From assembly GCA_008828725.1 (NCBI GenBank), contig MEHQ01001858.1, positions 180,843 through 244,842 of the forward strand: a DNA stretch of 64,000 nt, read 5' to 3'. Source of the stretch: Saccharina japonica. Taxonomy: Eukaryota; Sar; Phaeophyceae; Laminariales; Laminariaceae. A program made the translations under genes and the position numbers. The notes beneath the pieces were generated by a model. The model ran no database searches and was not told the DNA's origin. It saw only the letters and a program-made list of their open reading frames with translations. Of this stretch, positions 11,278 through 22,286 are shown in pieces. Each line of letters opens with the position of its first letter. The first letter of the stretch is position 1.

Positions 11278-14200
11278 CGATAATGCTACGAGTAGCAGTG
11301 AAATCGGGAGTCAACTAGCTGGAACGACAAGATCGTAGAGATGTTGTTTCAATAGTAAAAACCGAAACTACTGGGCCATAATGAAGCGCATGAGATCATA
11401 CTCTTCCAAGGCTCCCAAAAGCCAAACCGTCGAGGCTGTTGGGAACAATTCTGACCATCCCACCCGCCCAGCTAACAGGCAAGAGACGTAACGAGATAGT
11501 CGGCCAGTACCAGGTATAGTTCCAAGCATATATATATATGTACAAGGCTTTCCTACGGAGTGGTCTTAATATAGTAAAGGCGACGCAAGAAAAACGGGTT
11601 ACCTCGCCAGCAGCAGAGCGTCAACATAATGCACAGCAGCAGCTGCAGCAGCTTCAGCAGCAAAAAAAGACAGAAGCAACAAACTGCACTGCTGCATCTT
11701 CATCTAAAGCCGAGGAGTGCGGACAAAGCGTTTATTGTGTAGACGAAGAAGGAAACTAATAACAATAAACATTGTGCACGTAGATATATACGAACTCTCG
11801 TTTTATGTTTCACCATGCTGCCACCTGCTGGTCGCACATTTATGTACAGTACCTCCTACATCATTATTAATAGTACGTACTTCTATGCCGGTGTCTTCCT
11901 CTCCTTCGTGTTGCTTCGCCCGTGCAGCAGTTATCTGTTCTCTTGGGCACGCATGCTTTTCTTGTAGGGGTGCTTCTGACTCCGTCCATTTCATAATTCG
12001 TTTTATTGTCTTTGCGTCCTTACTCTTTGGTTCGGCTCGTGTCGATGTGTTCTCGTACCCTGTAAGTTGACATTTCACTTGCTTTACTCATTCATTTACG
12101 TTCAATTTGTTTGGTTTTTCTCTGTCTTACAGTCTGTGACCACATAGTAATTTGTATCGCTCTAAGATTAGGGATCAGAACAATGGGTGCATGTGATATG
12201 ACTGGCCATACCATTATATGTACTGCTGCAGTTAGGTTGTAAAACGCATTACAGGGTACAGTACGAGTAGAAAGAACGGGTTTCCTGTGAAGACAACACA
12301 CACTGCTGTTTCATACATATACTAGTGGTACCCCGAACCACGCCAGGGCGGGGCCGGTATAAAGCGGACAGAAACAAAAGTACAAAATAAGAACTGGGTC
12401 ACGATCCACACACGCAGTCAACCACGTATCAACCGACCCACCGACACCCACCCACCCACCCACCCACCCACCCACTCTCACACATACTTACCAACATCCA
12501 CTCACATCACTCACACCCACCCACCCAACCACCGACCCACCCACCCAACCACGTACGTGCGCACCAACCGATCGACACACACACGCACCAACCGATCCAC
12601 CCATTCACAATCTACAACAACAGCAGAGTGAAATCAGTATACAGCGGCACCAGTACGTACAGCATTAATAGTAGTTAGTCTTTATATAACCCATCTACAG
12701 CAGCAATAACAACAACAGCAGCAGCAGCAGCAGTCCAGCAGTACGACTCGTACGTACGTACAGCGGACACAAATAAAACGCCGGTATGGATGCGCAGCCC
12801 TTGTACGTACGGCAGTGTAAACAAAACGCCGGCATGGATGCACAGCCCTTGTACGTACAGCAGTGGCCCTTTTTATTTATTGTTTTTGGTCGATTTTTTT
12901 ACGTCTGGCCTTTTTATCTTGAAATTAGTGTAAAAGTGGCTAACTCGCGAAGTTATGGGCCGATTTCGATTTTGACCGAAGTTCTGGAGATCCATATTTT
13001 CACATCTGGGGGACTCTTTAGGAAAAAATTACTTGATTATAGTATGACCAGGAAAATTTCTTGATTTTAGTGTGGATCTTTTTATCTTGAAATTAGTGTG
13101 GATTTTGGACCCGGGCCGCAAAGCCCTCCGAATACGCTGGGAACCCCTCCCCTCCCGCGGGTAGATGTCGGTTGGGCTGTTTGCATATTACGTCGTCAGT
13201 ACAATACGTCAGTTTGGCTGTTACGTCAGTTGCTGTTCGCGAAGAGCTCAGTTGGCCTGTTTGAAGGGCTGGTTGCGAAATAAAAGGTCTGTTTGCAAAG
13301 AGCTGTGTATCATCAGTTGGTCTGTACGGACAAAGAGCATCAATAACTACGGACCTCTAATCGTGAAAGAATAGATATGTTTATACATATAATCGGTATT
13401 TAAAGTTTGGAGTAAAGATGCGGGTATCTCTTTACGTACAGTACTCGGAAGAGAATCGACACCAGTTCTATAATTTATTACTGCTGTAGTAATAATCTAC
13501 TTTAGGGCCCGTTTTAACGAGAATAAAATAAATTCAATTTGGGAAAAATAACAATAAAAACTCGCGTTTCATTGGTCAACACACGCACCAGCACCAATGA
13601 TTAGGATCTTGGGGTATATCTTGGGTGGTGGTGCGGGTTCTGACCAATGAAAAGCGGATTTTTTTTTTTTTTCCAAATTGAACTTATTTGATACTCGTTA
13701 ATTCGGGCCCTTATAGCTATCAATAAATCTACTTATAATATATACAAGGTATATGCGGCGGTCTTTAATCTTTACACCTTAATAAGTGAGTCCGAGAAGC
13801 ACCAGTAAGTGGCCAACGGACATTTTGTAGCCTTGTACCCTACAAATAGGAGGTACGACGTACCAGGTGTCAACAAAGGTTTAGTGTCGATAAATCCAGC
13901 ATCACGTGTAATACTGTACTATACATCTATAAGTTGTGTCTTGCGCACATACGAAGCACATACATATCCAGATTACATCGCATACGAATGTATATCAAGA
14001 AAATATGTACATGTACGTCGTAAGTATACTCGTATAATATATTGTTATTTCTATATTATGTGAAATGCACTTGTTTTGCGTATTGGCACTTGCCACGCTC
14101 TTCTCTTCCTTCCGGCCGCGTGTCTGTTCTGGCGATGTTGGGGTTAGAGTTACGTATAGGGTTGAGGGGCATGTAGGCAGGCAGGGGAGGGGGGACACGC

Positions 14201-16428
14201 GGACACTACGGCGCAAGTTCAAGTTTGGGACCCGGCCGGCCTCCGTGGCGCGTGGTCTGGGCGTTCAAAGTCGCGCGAGCTGGCTCTTCCTCCAGGGATT
14301 GCGTTCCGCGACGCCGAGCCGCCCGGGACCATGGAAACCCCACCACCTTATTTTCGCTTTTCGCTCTGGTGCTGCAGTCACACCGTCCCTCCAGCTCTCT
14401 ACTATGCGGCAGCCGCGGTACAACAGAAAACACACAATCTCAACAGCGGGCCGAATAATTGTATGATGTGCAGGGCATTAGGGCAGGACGATAGAAACCC
14501 ACCCGTCGTCGGAATTTGTGCATGCTTTTAAAGCAACCGCGCAGCCACAGCGGTACACACTACAAAGACAGCAGCGGTGACACAGCACCCGCGCTTCAAG
14601 GTCTGGGCCTTTGTCACATGACAAGCCACGGTGCTTTTCAGTTCGTTTGTGCAGTGTTGAGCGGGATATAGTGCAATCGTCACCACCTTTTCAGGTCCGA
14701 ATTAAAGTTCTTCCACACGTTGTCGAAGCTCATCCTGTCATCGTAAGTACAAATATAATTAGGAACGCCTGATGACGATGTTTAATGTTCTCGCTTGTGA
14801 ACTTGCGACACCCTCGGGATTTGAAGGTAACCAACCACATCTCGAAGGGGAACCATGAGCCTTGCACTAATGAATACCGGTGCCACTAATGTAAACCTGA
14901 TATCTGGTACACATTTATTTCCAGAATGCGAGAATCTTGTAGTCCATGTGACGTATATACGAGCAAGGTAAAGCACGTTATTACTCGACTTTTCTTTTCC
15001 CCTTACCCCCATCTGCGGGTATATATACGGTATACGGTAATAGGTTCGTGTGTTGTTGTCGCTGCTGCTGCTGCTGCTGCTGCTGTTCCTGCTATGTTGC
15101 CTTCGTGCCGAAAAACTGACTAAAAATACTGTTATTGTACATACGTATATTATATGATTTATACATACGTGTGCACATTATAGTACTAAGAGTGGACTTG
15201 ACTCGGTTGAAGGGAGGGAGGGCTAGGGTTGTTGATGTTTGTGGATGGTTCATGGTTGATGGTGCTTAGCGGGTGACAAACTTCAACTTGTGCAACCTCC
15301 ATTATATGTATGCAACTCTTACTCTTTCTTGGTACGGGTATAAAACATACCAGGTACTGGTATTTACTGCCTGTGCGAGGAGGACCTCGGGGAGGACGGG
15401 GTGAAGGATGGCCCGCCATTATAATAGCATTTGCATTTACGGAGGGCAGTATGGGGTGCGCTGTACGCCGACGATGCAGGCATTGGGGCTAAGGTAAGTG
15501 GGCGGAAGGAAGGCCTTCCGAAGGTGATGACCGTCATTGTCACCGTTTTCGAAGCATCAGGCCTCACCGTATCCGAAAAGAAAACGGAGATCGATCTGCT
15601 GCAGACACCGAACCAGACACTCCGGACCTCACCACTCGTCGTCGAAGCTCGTCATCGAAGCAGCGGGCCAGAAGTATAGACAAGCGATGCAGTTTTCGTA
15701 CCTTAGCGGTCTTGTCGCAAGCGCTGACATTATGCCAGAGATCAAACGCCGGATCCGACTGGCAAGGGCATGCTACAATCGGTTCAAGCGGGAGCTGTAC
15801 GATATGAAGGATGCCCCGTTCACTCTAACGGTGCGCATGCTGAAGTAAAGGCCGAGGTGATGGAGACCCTGCTATACGGGTGTATGACGTGGACCCTTGG
15901 CCAGGAGCACTTTGCTGAGCTCCGAACGGCACACCACAGCCTCCTCCTACGGATCATTGGCTTCCAGCGCGGACAAAGCATCGACGACCTCATGTCGTAC
16001 ACCAAGGTCCCCAAGAAGGCACAATGCGAGAGCATTGAAACAACCATCCGCAAACGACGTCTCCTCGTTGCGGGGGCGGTACAGCGGACGACCATGAGCG
16101 GCTGACCCGTCGGGTGATGTTTGGGACGATGGCTGGTGGGGAGGATCCGGGACCAGGCCGACCAGAAGATAACTATTGTAGGACCAATATCTAGCAGACG
16201 ACCTCAGGACTTTTCAAGCCATCGAGGGGTCCGTTCACGGAAAGCTCCCCTTTGCTGTTCGGAGCAGATACGGTGTTACGGCCGAGGGCGGCTAAGAAGA
16301 GTGGGGGGTGGTATCTTGGGGACATCGAAGCGGCGGACTGTTTCATGGCGAGGTGGCACAGGGGGGAGGCGAAGAGACGCTGGCTAGGGCATGCAGCTGA
16401 GGACGCCAAGAGCGGCGACAAGGGGAGG
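10539..16428 (+). repeat. Tandem segmental duplication, copy B
   Basis: Same order of contents as copy A. It ends at a long G-run (about 16420-16449), after which the two retrotransposon tails diverge clearly. Internal parts not listed separately: spacer 11278-11888, T repeat 11888-12082, microsatellite spacer 12083-13504, and stretch 13711-15376, which carries the intact 66-codon plus-strand frame starting at 14331. Confidence 0.9.
13505..13710. mobile_element. 206-bp MITE, TTA target duplication (copy B)
   Basis: Duplicate of the 6576-6781 element, again flanked by TTA (13502-13504 and 13711-13713). It differs only in its internal T-run, where an A is lost. Confidence 0.8.
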
Positions 16429-16628
16429 GGGGGGAGGGGGGGGGGGGGCAGCCGTACGGATACCGCTGTCGACGAATGCAGAAACGAAATGGTAGATCGT
16501 GTGGCAGGGTGTCGGTTTGACTAGGGTTCGCCTAGCCCTTGCATTCTGGTGATGTTTTGTTTGTTTGTTGTTGAGTTGTTCACTGGGGGGGGGCGCGACA
16601 GCGGCAGTTTTGACATTTGACACCGCTA
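15377..16628 (+). pseudogene. Non-LTR retrotransposon fragment with YADD reverse transcriptase (copy B)
   Basis: Copy of 8448-9762 with the same frameshifts and stops, so the decay came before the duplication. Beyond the G-run at 16420-16449 the tail is an independent, diverged version: a ~15-bp extra GACTAGGGTTCGCC segment near 16519, different spacing, and CTATTATTGACGAG in place of CTATTGAAGAG. Confidence 0.85.
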
Positions 16629-16666
16629 TTATTGACGAGAGTAGAAAGGAGATGGCAGAGGTGTGA

Positions 16667-17472
16667 GGCCGTTTCCTATGCGGTTCGATTTTTGAGCTTC
16701 AGATTATGGTCTGATCGATTTTTCAGCGACCTAGTTCGAAAATCGAAACAGTCTTCTTATGCGAGAAAACACGGATTTGTTGTATCATACGAGTACGTGC
16801 AGATATTTGAGCAAACGGCAAGACCAACTGCTGTTGTTGTGGCCTGGCGCCGCGAAGAGACGCGCCGAGTGCGCTGTACTAGGCGTAGAACCCAAGCGTT
16901 CGGAGCCACGCTGGCTGCCTCTGGTCTGGCTGCGACGCGCCGAGTGCACTCGAGTCGACCTGTCTTAGTATTTTGTATTTTGACACAACGAAGCATCCGA
17001 GCGTTGACTGTGTACTGTAGTACTGCTGCTGCTGCTGCTGCTGCTGCTGTAAAATCTACGAGTACGGAGAGGCGCGCGGCCGAGTGCGCTTCCCTTCGTC
17101 TCTAGGCCCGAGCCCGCGCCAGCCGACTGTAGTTTGGCGACGGAGAGGCCCACCGATCGTCGGCTGCGCGTCGGGCGCGAAGCAACGTCGCTGTGTCACC
17201 ATCCAACTCATCGATCGTGCTGCTGCTGCTGCTTGCTTGCTGCGTGGATAACATCTTGAATTTAGAGACCATGCCATTTTTCGATTTGAAAATCTGATGA
17301 CCCAAGTCGTCGGATTTTGGCCCAAAATCCGACGACTTGGGTCATCGGATTCTCAAATCGAAAAAATTCCGGTCAGATTTTGCATAATCGGACTGCATAG
17401 GACGGTGCTTTCGTTTTTGAGATCGAACAATACAAATCTGAAGCTCGAAATCGAACCGCATAGGAAACGGCC
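16667..17472. mobile_element. 806-bp fold-back/TIR element, TGA target duplication
   Basis: Begins GGCCGTTTCCTATGCGG and ends with its reverse complement, flanked by TGA on both sides (16664-16666 and 17473-17475). The corresponding site in copy A near 9705 is empty (GCAGAGGGTGTGGCAGGGTC). A 51-bp perfect hairpin built on GATGACCCAAGTCGTCGGAT sits at 17296-17346. The right arm (17347-17472) is the reverse complement of the arm at 63824-63973. The left arm is preserved for only ~40 bp; the middle (16750-17280) holds unrelated sequence with three GCGCCGAGTGCRCT words and a CTG tract. No transposase seen. Confidence 0.85.
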
Positions 17473-17845
17473 TGACAAGGTCCCCGGATCGGCTTTGTAG
17501 CAGAGACGGGAACCCATGTTACTTACTATCATCGCCTTGAGTACGATTTTCTCTTTTCTCTCTTTTTTCTTGTTTTTTTGCCTTGTTTCTCTCTGTTTCC
17601 TTTTTTCCGCCGCCGTTCTTAGGATGTTATATTCCACCTCTTCTTCGTGTTGCTGCGTCCGTGCAGCAATGATCTTTGTTATCCGTTTCGCCTGAGCACG
17701 CATGTTTTTTTCTAGCAGCCTCTCTGGTCTCCTTGCGTCGTGTGTATTCTGTTTGATTTCAGAATTCGTTTTGTTAAATTATATTTTTGTTCGGAGTGTT
17801 CTGGTCTGGCTTGTGTCGTTGTGTTCTTGTACCCGGTACGTTGTC
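17473..17845. repeat. Rest of retrotransposon tail and T-type repeat, copy 3
   Basis: Continues the tail interrupted by the fold-back element (CAAGGTCCCCGGATCGGCTT..) and runs through CCTTGAGTACGATTTTCTC into a diverged T repeat (17625-17845), parallel to 9715-10085. Confidence 0.65.
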
Positions 17846-17850
17846 AGGGT

Positions 17851-18015
17851 TCGTCGCAGTCGCAAGTCAGATCCAGGGTCACGACGTAGGCTCTTCTCCC
17901 TCTCCTCCCACTACTAATAGTACCGTTCGTGCCTTGAATTTTTATCGCGGTAAACTTCAGCCCTTTCTTCCCTTGTCTACTCGCATCGAATTGCGCCTAC
18001 CCACGCCGCTATTGA
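17851..18015 (-). mobile_element. SINE-family copy, 5' truncated
   Basis: Its reverse complement matches the body of the SINE at 36761-36990: AATTCGATGCGAGT...GAGGGAAGAA, then CGCGATAAAAAT, then GGGAGAAGAGCC and GTGACCCTGGAT. The tRNA-like head is absent. Confidence 0.6.
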
Positions 18016-19284
18016 TAGGCGCTCTCAGGAGTTGATTCCGGTTTTTTTTTGGCAAATAAACTCAAAAGTCCGACCCACTTGAGATCGAACCCCATAAACC
18101 AACTCTTAGTAGCATTCGAGGGGACCACTATATATTATTTATTAGTCCATCGGGGCGATTATACTATTCATACGAAGTATTAATATTATTAATTGAGCTT
18201 TTCAAAGCCATCGTTATCGTATCATATGTTATACGAGTATCATATGATATGTTATCATATGACATGTTATATCATATCATATCATATCATGCATCTTAAG
18301 GTACCCACCCCTCCGAGATGTTGCCTGGAAATCCCGGGGGTGTCGCAAGTTGAAAAGTGGGAGCATCATCGCCATCGGGCGTCCCTACTACTGCTGTCTA
18401 CTCGTACTGTCTACTGTTTGTGTTTACCTCCGGTTAGCGATGTTTAGTGATGTTATGCTGTTAACTGCTGGTGGTGGTGTGAATAGGTGTGATAAGCTTC
18501 GACGACGTGAGCTTGAAAACAAAATTGTATATTCGCGGTGGAAATGTGAACATAAAGTATTGCTATACTGCGTAGGTTGACAGTCGCCAGGAAACACGGC
18601 ACACACACTCAACGTATATGTGCATTCCGTAGCCGTCACAACAGGAAGAGGTTGATGTTCATGCGCGACTGACTGACTGCTGCTGCTGTTATTCCGTGGC
18701 TGCAACATCATTGACATACGAGTAGTCCATGGACAGCAGTGTAATCGGACATGATATAGCAGCACCAGCAGCAAGCAGCAGAGAGTAGAGCACAATAATA
18801 TTGAAATATGGGGGTTTGTCTTGTCCTGGCAGGCGTTAGCTCGACGGAAACATATCCCGTACTAATAGTTACTTGCCAGTTTTCGCGACTTTGATTGCCT
18901 GAAGTAGAGCACGCGCCACGGACCTCGGTCAAGGTTCAAATTTGAGGCGTGTGTACTTGCGGGCCTCCCCTTCCGCGTGCCCCGCGGCCCAGAGCGCGAC
19001 TAAAGACCCACGGCCGGAAGAGAAATCGTAGCCGATGTCCAAACAAAGTCCATTTGATACATCAACATATAATACATACCATACGATACACAATCAGTTA
19101 TTACGTAGTATTATTATTAATACGAGGAGTATTAATTATTAATAGCATCCCCCTTGGTTTCAGTACGAGGCTTTGCCGTGTTCTTGACCCACCAATCGTA
19201 CCAGATAAAGTACCAAATATATTACGATGTTTGTGGTGGTCCAGATTGACAAAAACGCGCGTCGAAGCCGCGCTCGGGTCGAGC
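18016..19284. other. Non-coding stretch, AT-rich with TCATA repeats
   Basis: Holds TATCATATCATATCA-type repeats at 18215-18292. Several scattered ATTAATAG-like and TACGAGTA words occur, along with CTGCTGCTG near 18680. No gene recognised on either strand. Confidence 0.4.
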
Positions 19285-19288
19285 CTTA

Positions 19289-19332
19289 GCCTGGACTAGG
19301 GTTGGGGTTGGGGTTAGGGTTGGGTTGGGTCG
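19289..19332 (+). repeat. Interstitial telomere-like tract
   Basis: Degenerate (GGTTAGGG/GGTTGGG)n: GGGTTGGGGTTGGGGTTAGG followed by GTTGGGTTGGG. About six units. It resembles decayed telomeric repeats but is short and imperfect. Confidence 0.5.
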
Positions 19333-19589
19333 ACGCCTTGTCGTGATTTGATTAAAAAAAAACACCCAAAAACACGTCAAACTGGTATACAGTATACCTG
19401 GTACAACTACTGTAGTATACGATTTGTGGGATAAAGACCGTTAAAGAAAGGCGCCTCCTTGATTTGGACAAATTCGACTCGGAAATTAGTTCCAGCAGGG
19501 GGTGTGTTATTTAAACACAGCTATTTTCTTGATTGCAGCAGGAGTATACTTCGTACAGCATTACTAAATTATAGTACATCAGTACACAG

Positions 19590-20092
19590 CAGGGCATTAA
19601 TTAGTGGTTCGACCTCTGTTGCGCGCAGCGCAACACGCCTGCGGCGCGTGTTGCGCGCCGCAGGCGCGCAAACCCTCCGCAGGGGCCCTCGGAGGGCCCC
19701 GGAGGGACGCCGGAGGCGAAAAAATTGCGATCTATGCGCGAATATACGCCTCAAAACTAAGTAAAAAGCCTTTTAATTTGTTTTTTTTTGCCACGGTGAA
19801 TAGGAAAAAGTACCTCAAAAATAATAAGAGCCTACGGCGAATAGGACAAGGGGCCTAAAAGGTGTTCAATTACGACTAATTATTCAGAAAAAAATACCCC
19901 CAAAATTATATTCCAGCCTCCGGCGAGAAATAAACGCGCAATAATTTTTTTGGCCTGCGGCGAAAAAAATTGCGTGCCCAAAAACGCGTGTTGCGCTGCG
20001 CGCAACCAGCCTCACGGCGACTGTTGCGGAAAACGGTTATTTTCGCCGAATGTTGCGCCAGCGCAACAGCGCAACACCTAATGAATGCCCTG
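19590..20092. mobile_element. hAT-like non-autonomous element, very GC-rich ends
   Basis: Ends read CAGGGCATTAATTAG on the left and, inward from the right, CAGGGCATTCATTAG (14 of 15 identical), each followed by TGTTGCGC-type sequence. The flanking 8-mers GTACACAG and GTACCAGT are only partly alike, so a target duplication is uncertain. The interior is a set of overlapping hairpins (GCGCAACACGCC/GGCGCGTGTTGCGC, GGGCCCTCGGAGGGCCCC) followed by several CCT(C/A)CGGCGA(A/G) units. CAGGG ends are usual for hAT elements. No transposase. Confidence 0.65.
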
Positions 20093-20620
20093 GTACCAGT
20101 AGCCTTTACCGCACCACTGAATTATTATCTAGGATAAAGTATGGAAATCGGGGAATATTTTAATACGATATATACCTTTTAGTGTGGTCGACCAATTTTT
20201 CAATTGAAAAAAAAACGTCTGATTTTTTCGAGACAAAGCTCATAAGGGTCGGGGCGGGGTCGGGGTTGGGGTTATAGGGTCTAAAGTAGTGTTTTCGGCG
20301 TTTTTCGAAATAGTCGGTCTCATAACACTGGAACCACACGCGGGCCACAACCAAGTCCCCGATTTCTATACTTTGTCCTAAGTCCCCGATTTCTATACTT
20401 TGTCCTATATAACAATTCAGAATTGCGGTAAAGGCGACTCCCTGGTACACAGCACTATTCGGCACGAAGAACGAGTACGAAGTACGTATATATGATATGA
20501 TAGATGATACGATATGTATGATATAATATGAACGCCATGGATGAAGGAATACGAGTGGCAAGTCGCAAATGATCGATTGATCAAATGACAAACTATCCAC
20601 TATCCACCATCCAAGCATCC
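20093..20620. other. Non-coding stretch with a 27-bp tandem duplication
   Basis: A 27-bp unit (AAGTCCCCGATTTCTATACT..) occurs twice at about 20350-20405. It makes a duplicated GQSIEIGDL-like peptide in one minus frame, which I do not take as coding. GGGTCGGGGTTGGGGTTA at 20258-20275 is G-rich. Confidence 0.4.
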
Positions 20621-20629
20621 CGACGTGGC

Positions 20630-20790
20630 GGGGGAACAAATTGCAAATGGGCAGCGGCTAAAAAAAGGTATACCTGGTCCGTTTGCGGCCAAAAACAGGT
20701 ACATACTTTAAATCAAGTAAAAAACCCACTCCACGTGCCCTGCCATTGGTCCAAAACTCGTTGTACCTGTTTTTGCCTCTTTGAAACCCA
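20630..20790 (+). repeat. V-type dispersed repeat, copy 1
   Basis: Carries TTGCAAATGGGCAGCGGC, CCAAAAACAGGTACATAC, AAGTAAAAAACCCACTCC and ATTGGTCCAAAACTCG. An inverted relative lies at about 21590-21725, and more diverged members with the same layout are at 58670-58830 (+) and 59370-59530 (inverted). Confidence 0.6.
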
Positions 20791-21285
20791 GGTACACCTG
20801 ATTTTGTCTACTCTGCTTGACTTTCACCTTTTTTTTGTCGTTTTTAAGCCAATCAGAGGCCCTTCATAGTCCCACCCTATGCCCCCTATACAAATGCCGA
20901 CGTACACCGAGACCCCCTCCTCCCTTCGCACCTCGCGACACACGCCACTCGAGCGACACACATATCTGCCTGCACACCTCCGCCGAAATAATACGAGATA
21001 GAAGGCTCCCCTTCGGAATTGCGGTTGACTCGGAATACCACGGGTCGGGTGTCGCAAGCTCAGAAGGGAGAATACAGCAGCAGGCGTTCGTTCCTCGTAC
21101 TATTAATAGCAGCTACTCGTATACGTAGCCACCGGGCGAGCACGAAGAACACGAAAAAGCTCTTGAAAGCGACAGAAAAAAGAAGGGGGTAGCCACCGGG
21201 CAATTAACTTGGCAAGTAACACCGATCAGCCCAATCGAGTTTATAGCTAGTTTTACATACGGATAAGAGCTACAGCAGTAGCACC

Positions 21286-22286
21286 ATGGCCACCGACGGC
21301 AGTCCTCAAATCAAGGTGGTCTTAGTCTACCGTTCGACGCCGGAGCTTTGTGTGGCCGCCGCGAAGCGGTTCATGATAAACGGCCTGCAAGTATGTTTGA
21401 GGTATCTTCCACGTACTACTACGTACTATACGGCGGTACCTGTCTCATTATGCTAATTGACAAACTGTCAAATATACGCCCTACCCAAGTATGTACTCGG
21501 CCTATACCTGGTACACATTTACAGTTATATCAGTACTCAAACCACAAGACAGTTGAAGAGGGTGCTGGCGCTCGCCATTCGGGTGCAAAAACAACTAATT
21601 TGCGTTGCAAGGAACGGCAGGTTCGTGGAGTGTGTTTTAAACTTGATTTTAGTATGTACCTGTTTTTGGCCCCGAACGGACCAGGTGTACCATTTTTTGG
21701 CCGCTGCCCATTGCAAATTGCAGCGTGGCACCGCCAAGCAGCAGTCTTAATGTCTGGAATATGTCTGTTTTCTTCTTTCCTTTTTTTTTGTTTTTTTTTC
21801 TGGTTTGGGATCCCGCATCCCGCGTCACAACTACTACAGAAATAGTCAGTAGTATTAAATAGCGGCTTCTTGGTATTAATTTGAATACTGATCAAATGTT
21901 GAGTATCATACCCTATCATACGCTTTCAAGGTACTAGGACGTATTGCACATACTAATATGTGTAAAACCTTTTCTATTCACGAGTATTGACTTAATTTAT
22001 CTTGGACACCTTCGTGCTTCGACTTCTTGGCTCTATCCACGAGGACAGCGACATTGTTGTAGCAGCAGCTCTCAGGGCCACAGCGCAAGCTCGGAGTCCA
22101 AATATGGCGCCCACGGGGAGCCAGCAGGGAGAGCAGAAATGCAGGGTTTTCTATAGAAATGTATGGCTTGTGCCATTAGAGGGTTTGGGGCCTCCGGTAA
22201 TAGCGTCGGCCAATCACCGTGCCATACTTACGGCAAAAAAAGCTTGCCGAAAGCACGAAATGACGAAATCCGACATCACTGCATAG
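21286..22286 (+). CDS. Candidate two-exon gene, function unknown
   Basis: Exon 1 is 21286-21390 (ATG in a good context, GCACCATGGCC). It encodes MATDGSPQIKVVLVYRSTP and ends ..RFMINGLQ at a consensus donor, CAA|GTATGT. A suitable phase-0 acceptor is TATCCACGAG|GACAGC at 22043/22044, behind a pyrimidine-rich run. Exon 2 then reads DSDIVVAAALRATAQARSP and on to a stop at 22284-22286, giving about 116 residues in all. A possible earlier donor exists near 22159 (AAT|GTATGG). The 653-bp intron contains a V-type repeat in inverted orientation. The compact alpha/beta-like pattern has no confident family match. Kept as a candidate because start context, donor and acceptor agree in phase. Confidence 0.45.
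21590..21725 (-). repeat. V-type dispersed repeat, copy 2 (inverted)
   Basis: Its reverse complement reads TTTGCAATGGGCAGCGGCC, GGTACACCTGGTCCGTTC, CCAAAAACAGGTACATACT and ACACACTCCACG, closely matching 20640-20735. It lies inside the intron of the candidate gene at 21286-22286. Confidence 0.65.

Noticed and set aside
16617-17105. 162-codon plus-strand open frame
   Set aside because: Spans the insertion boundary of the fold-back element and a CTG tract; no domain.
20160-20639. 159-codon minus-strand open frame
   Set aside because: Includes a perfect 27-bp DNA duplication and AT-rich low-complexity sequence; no family resemblance or splice support.
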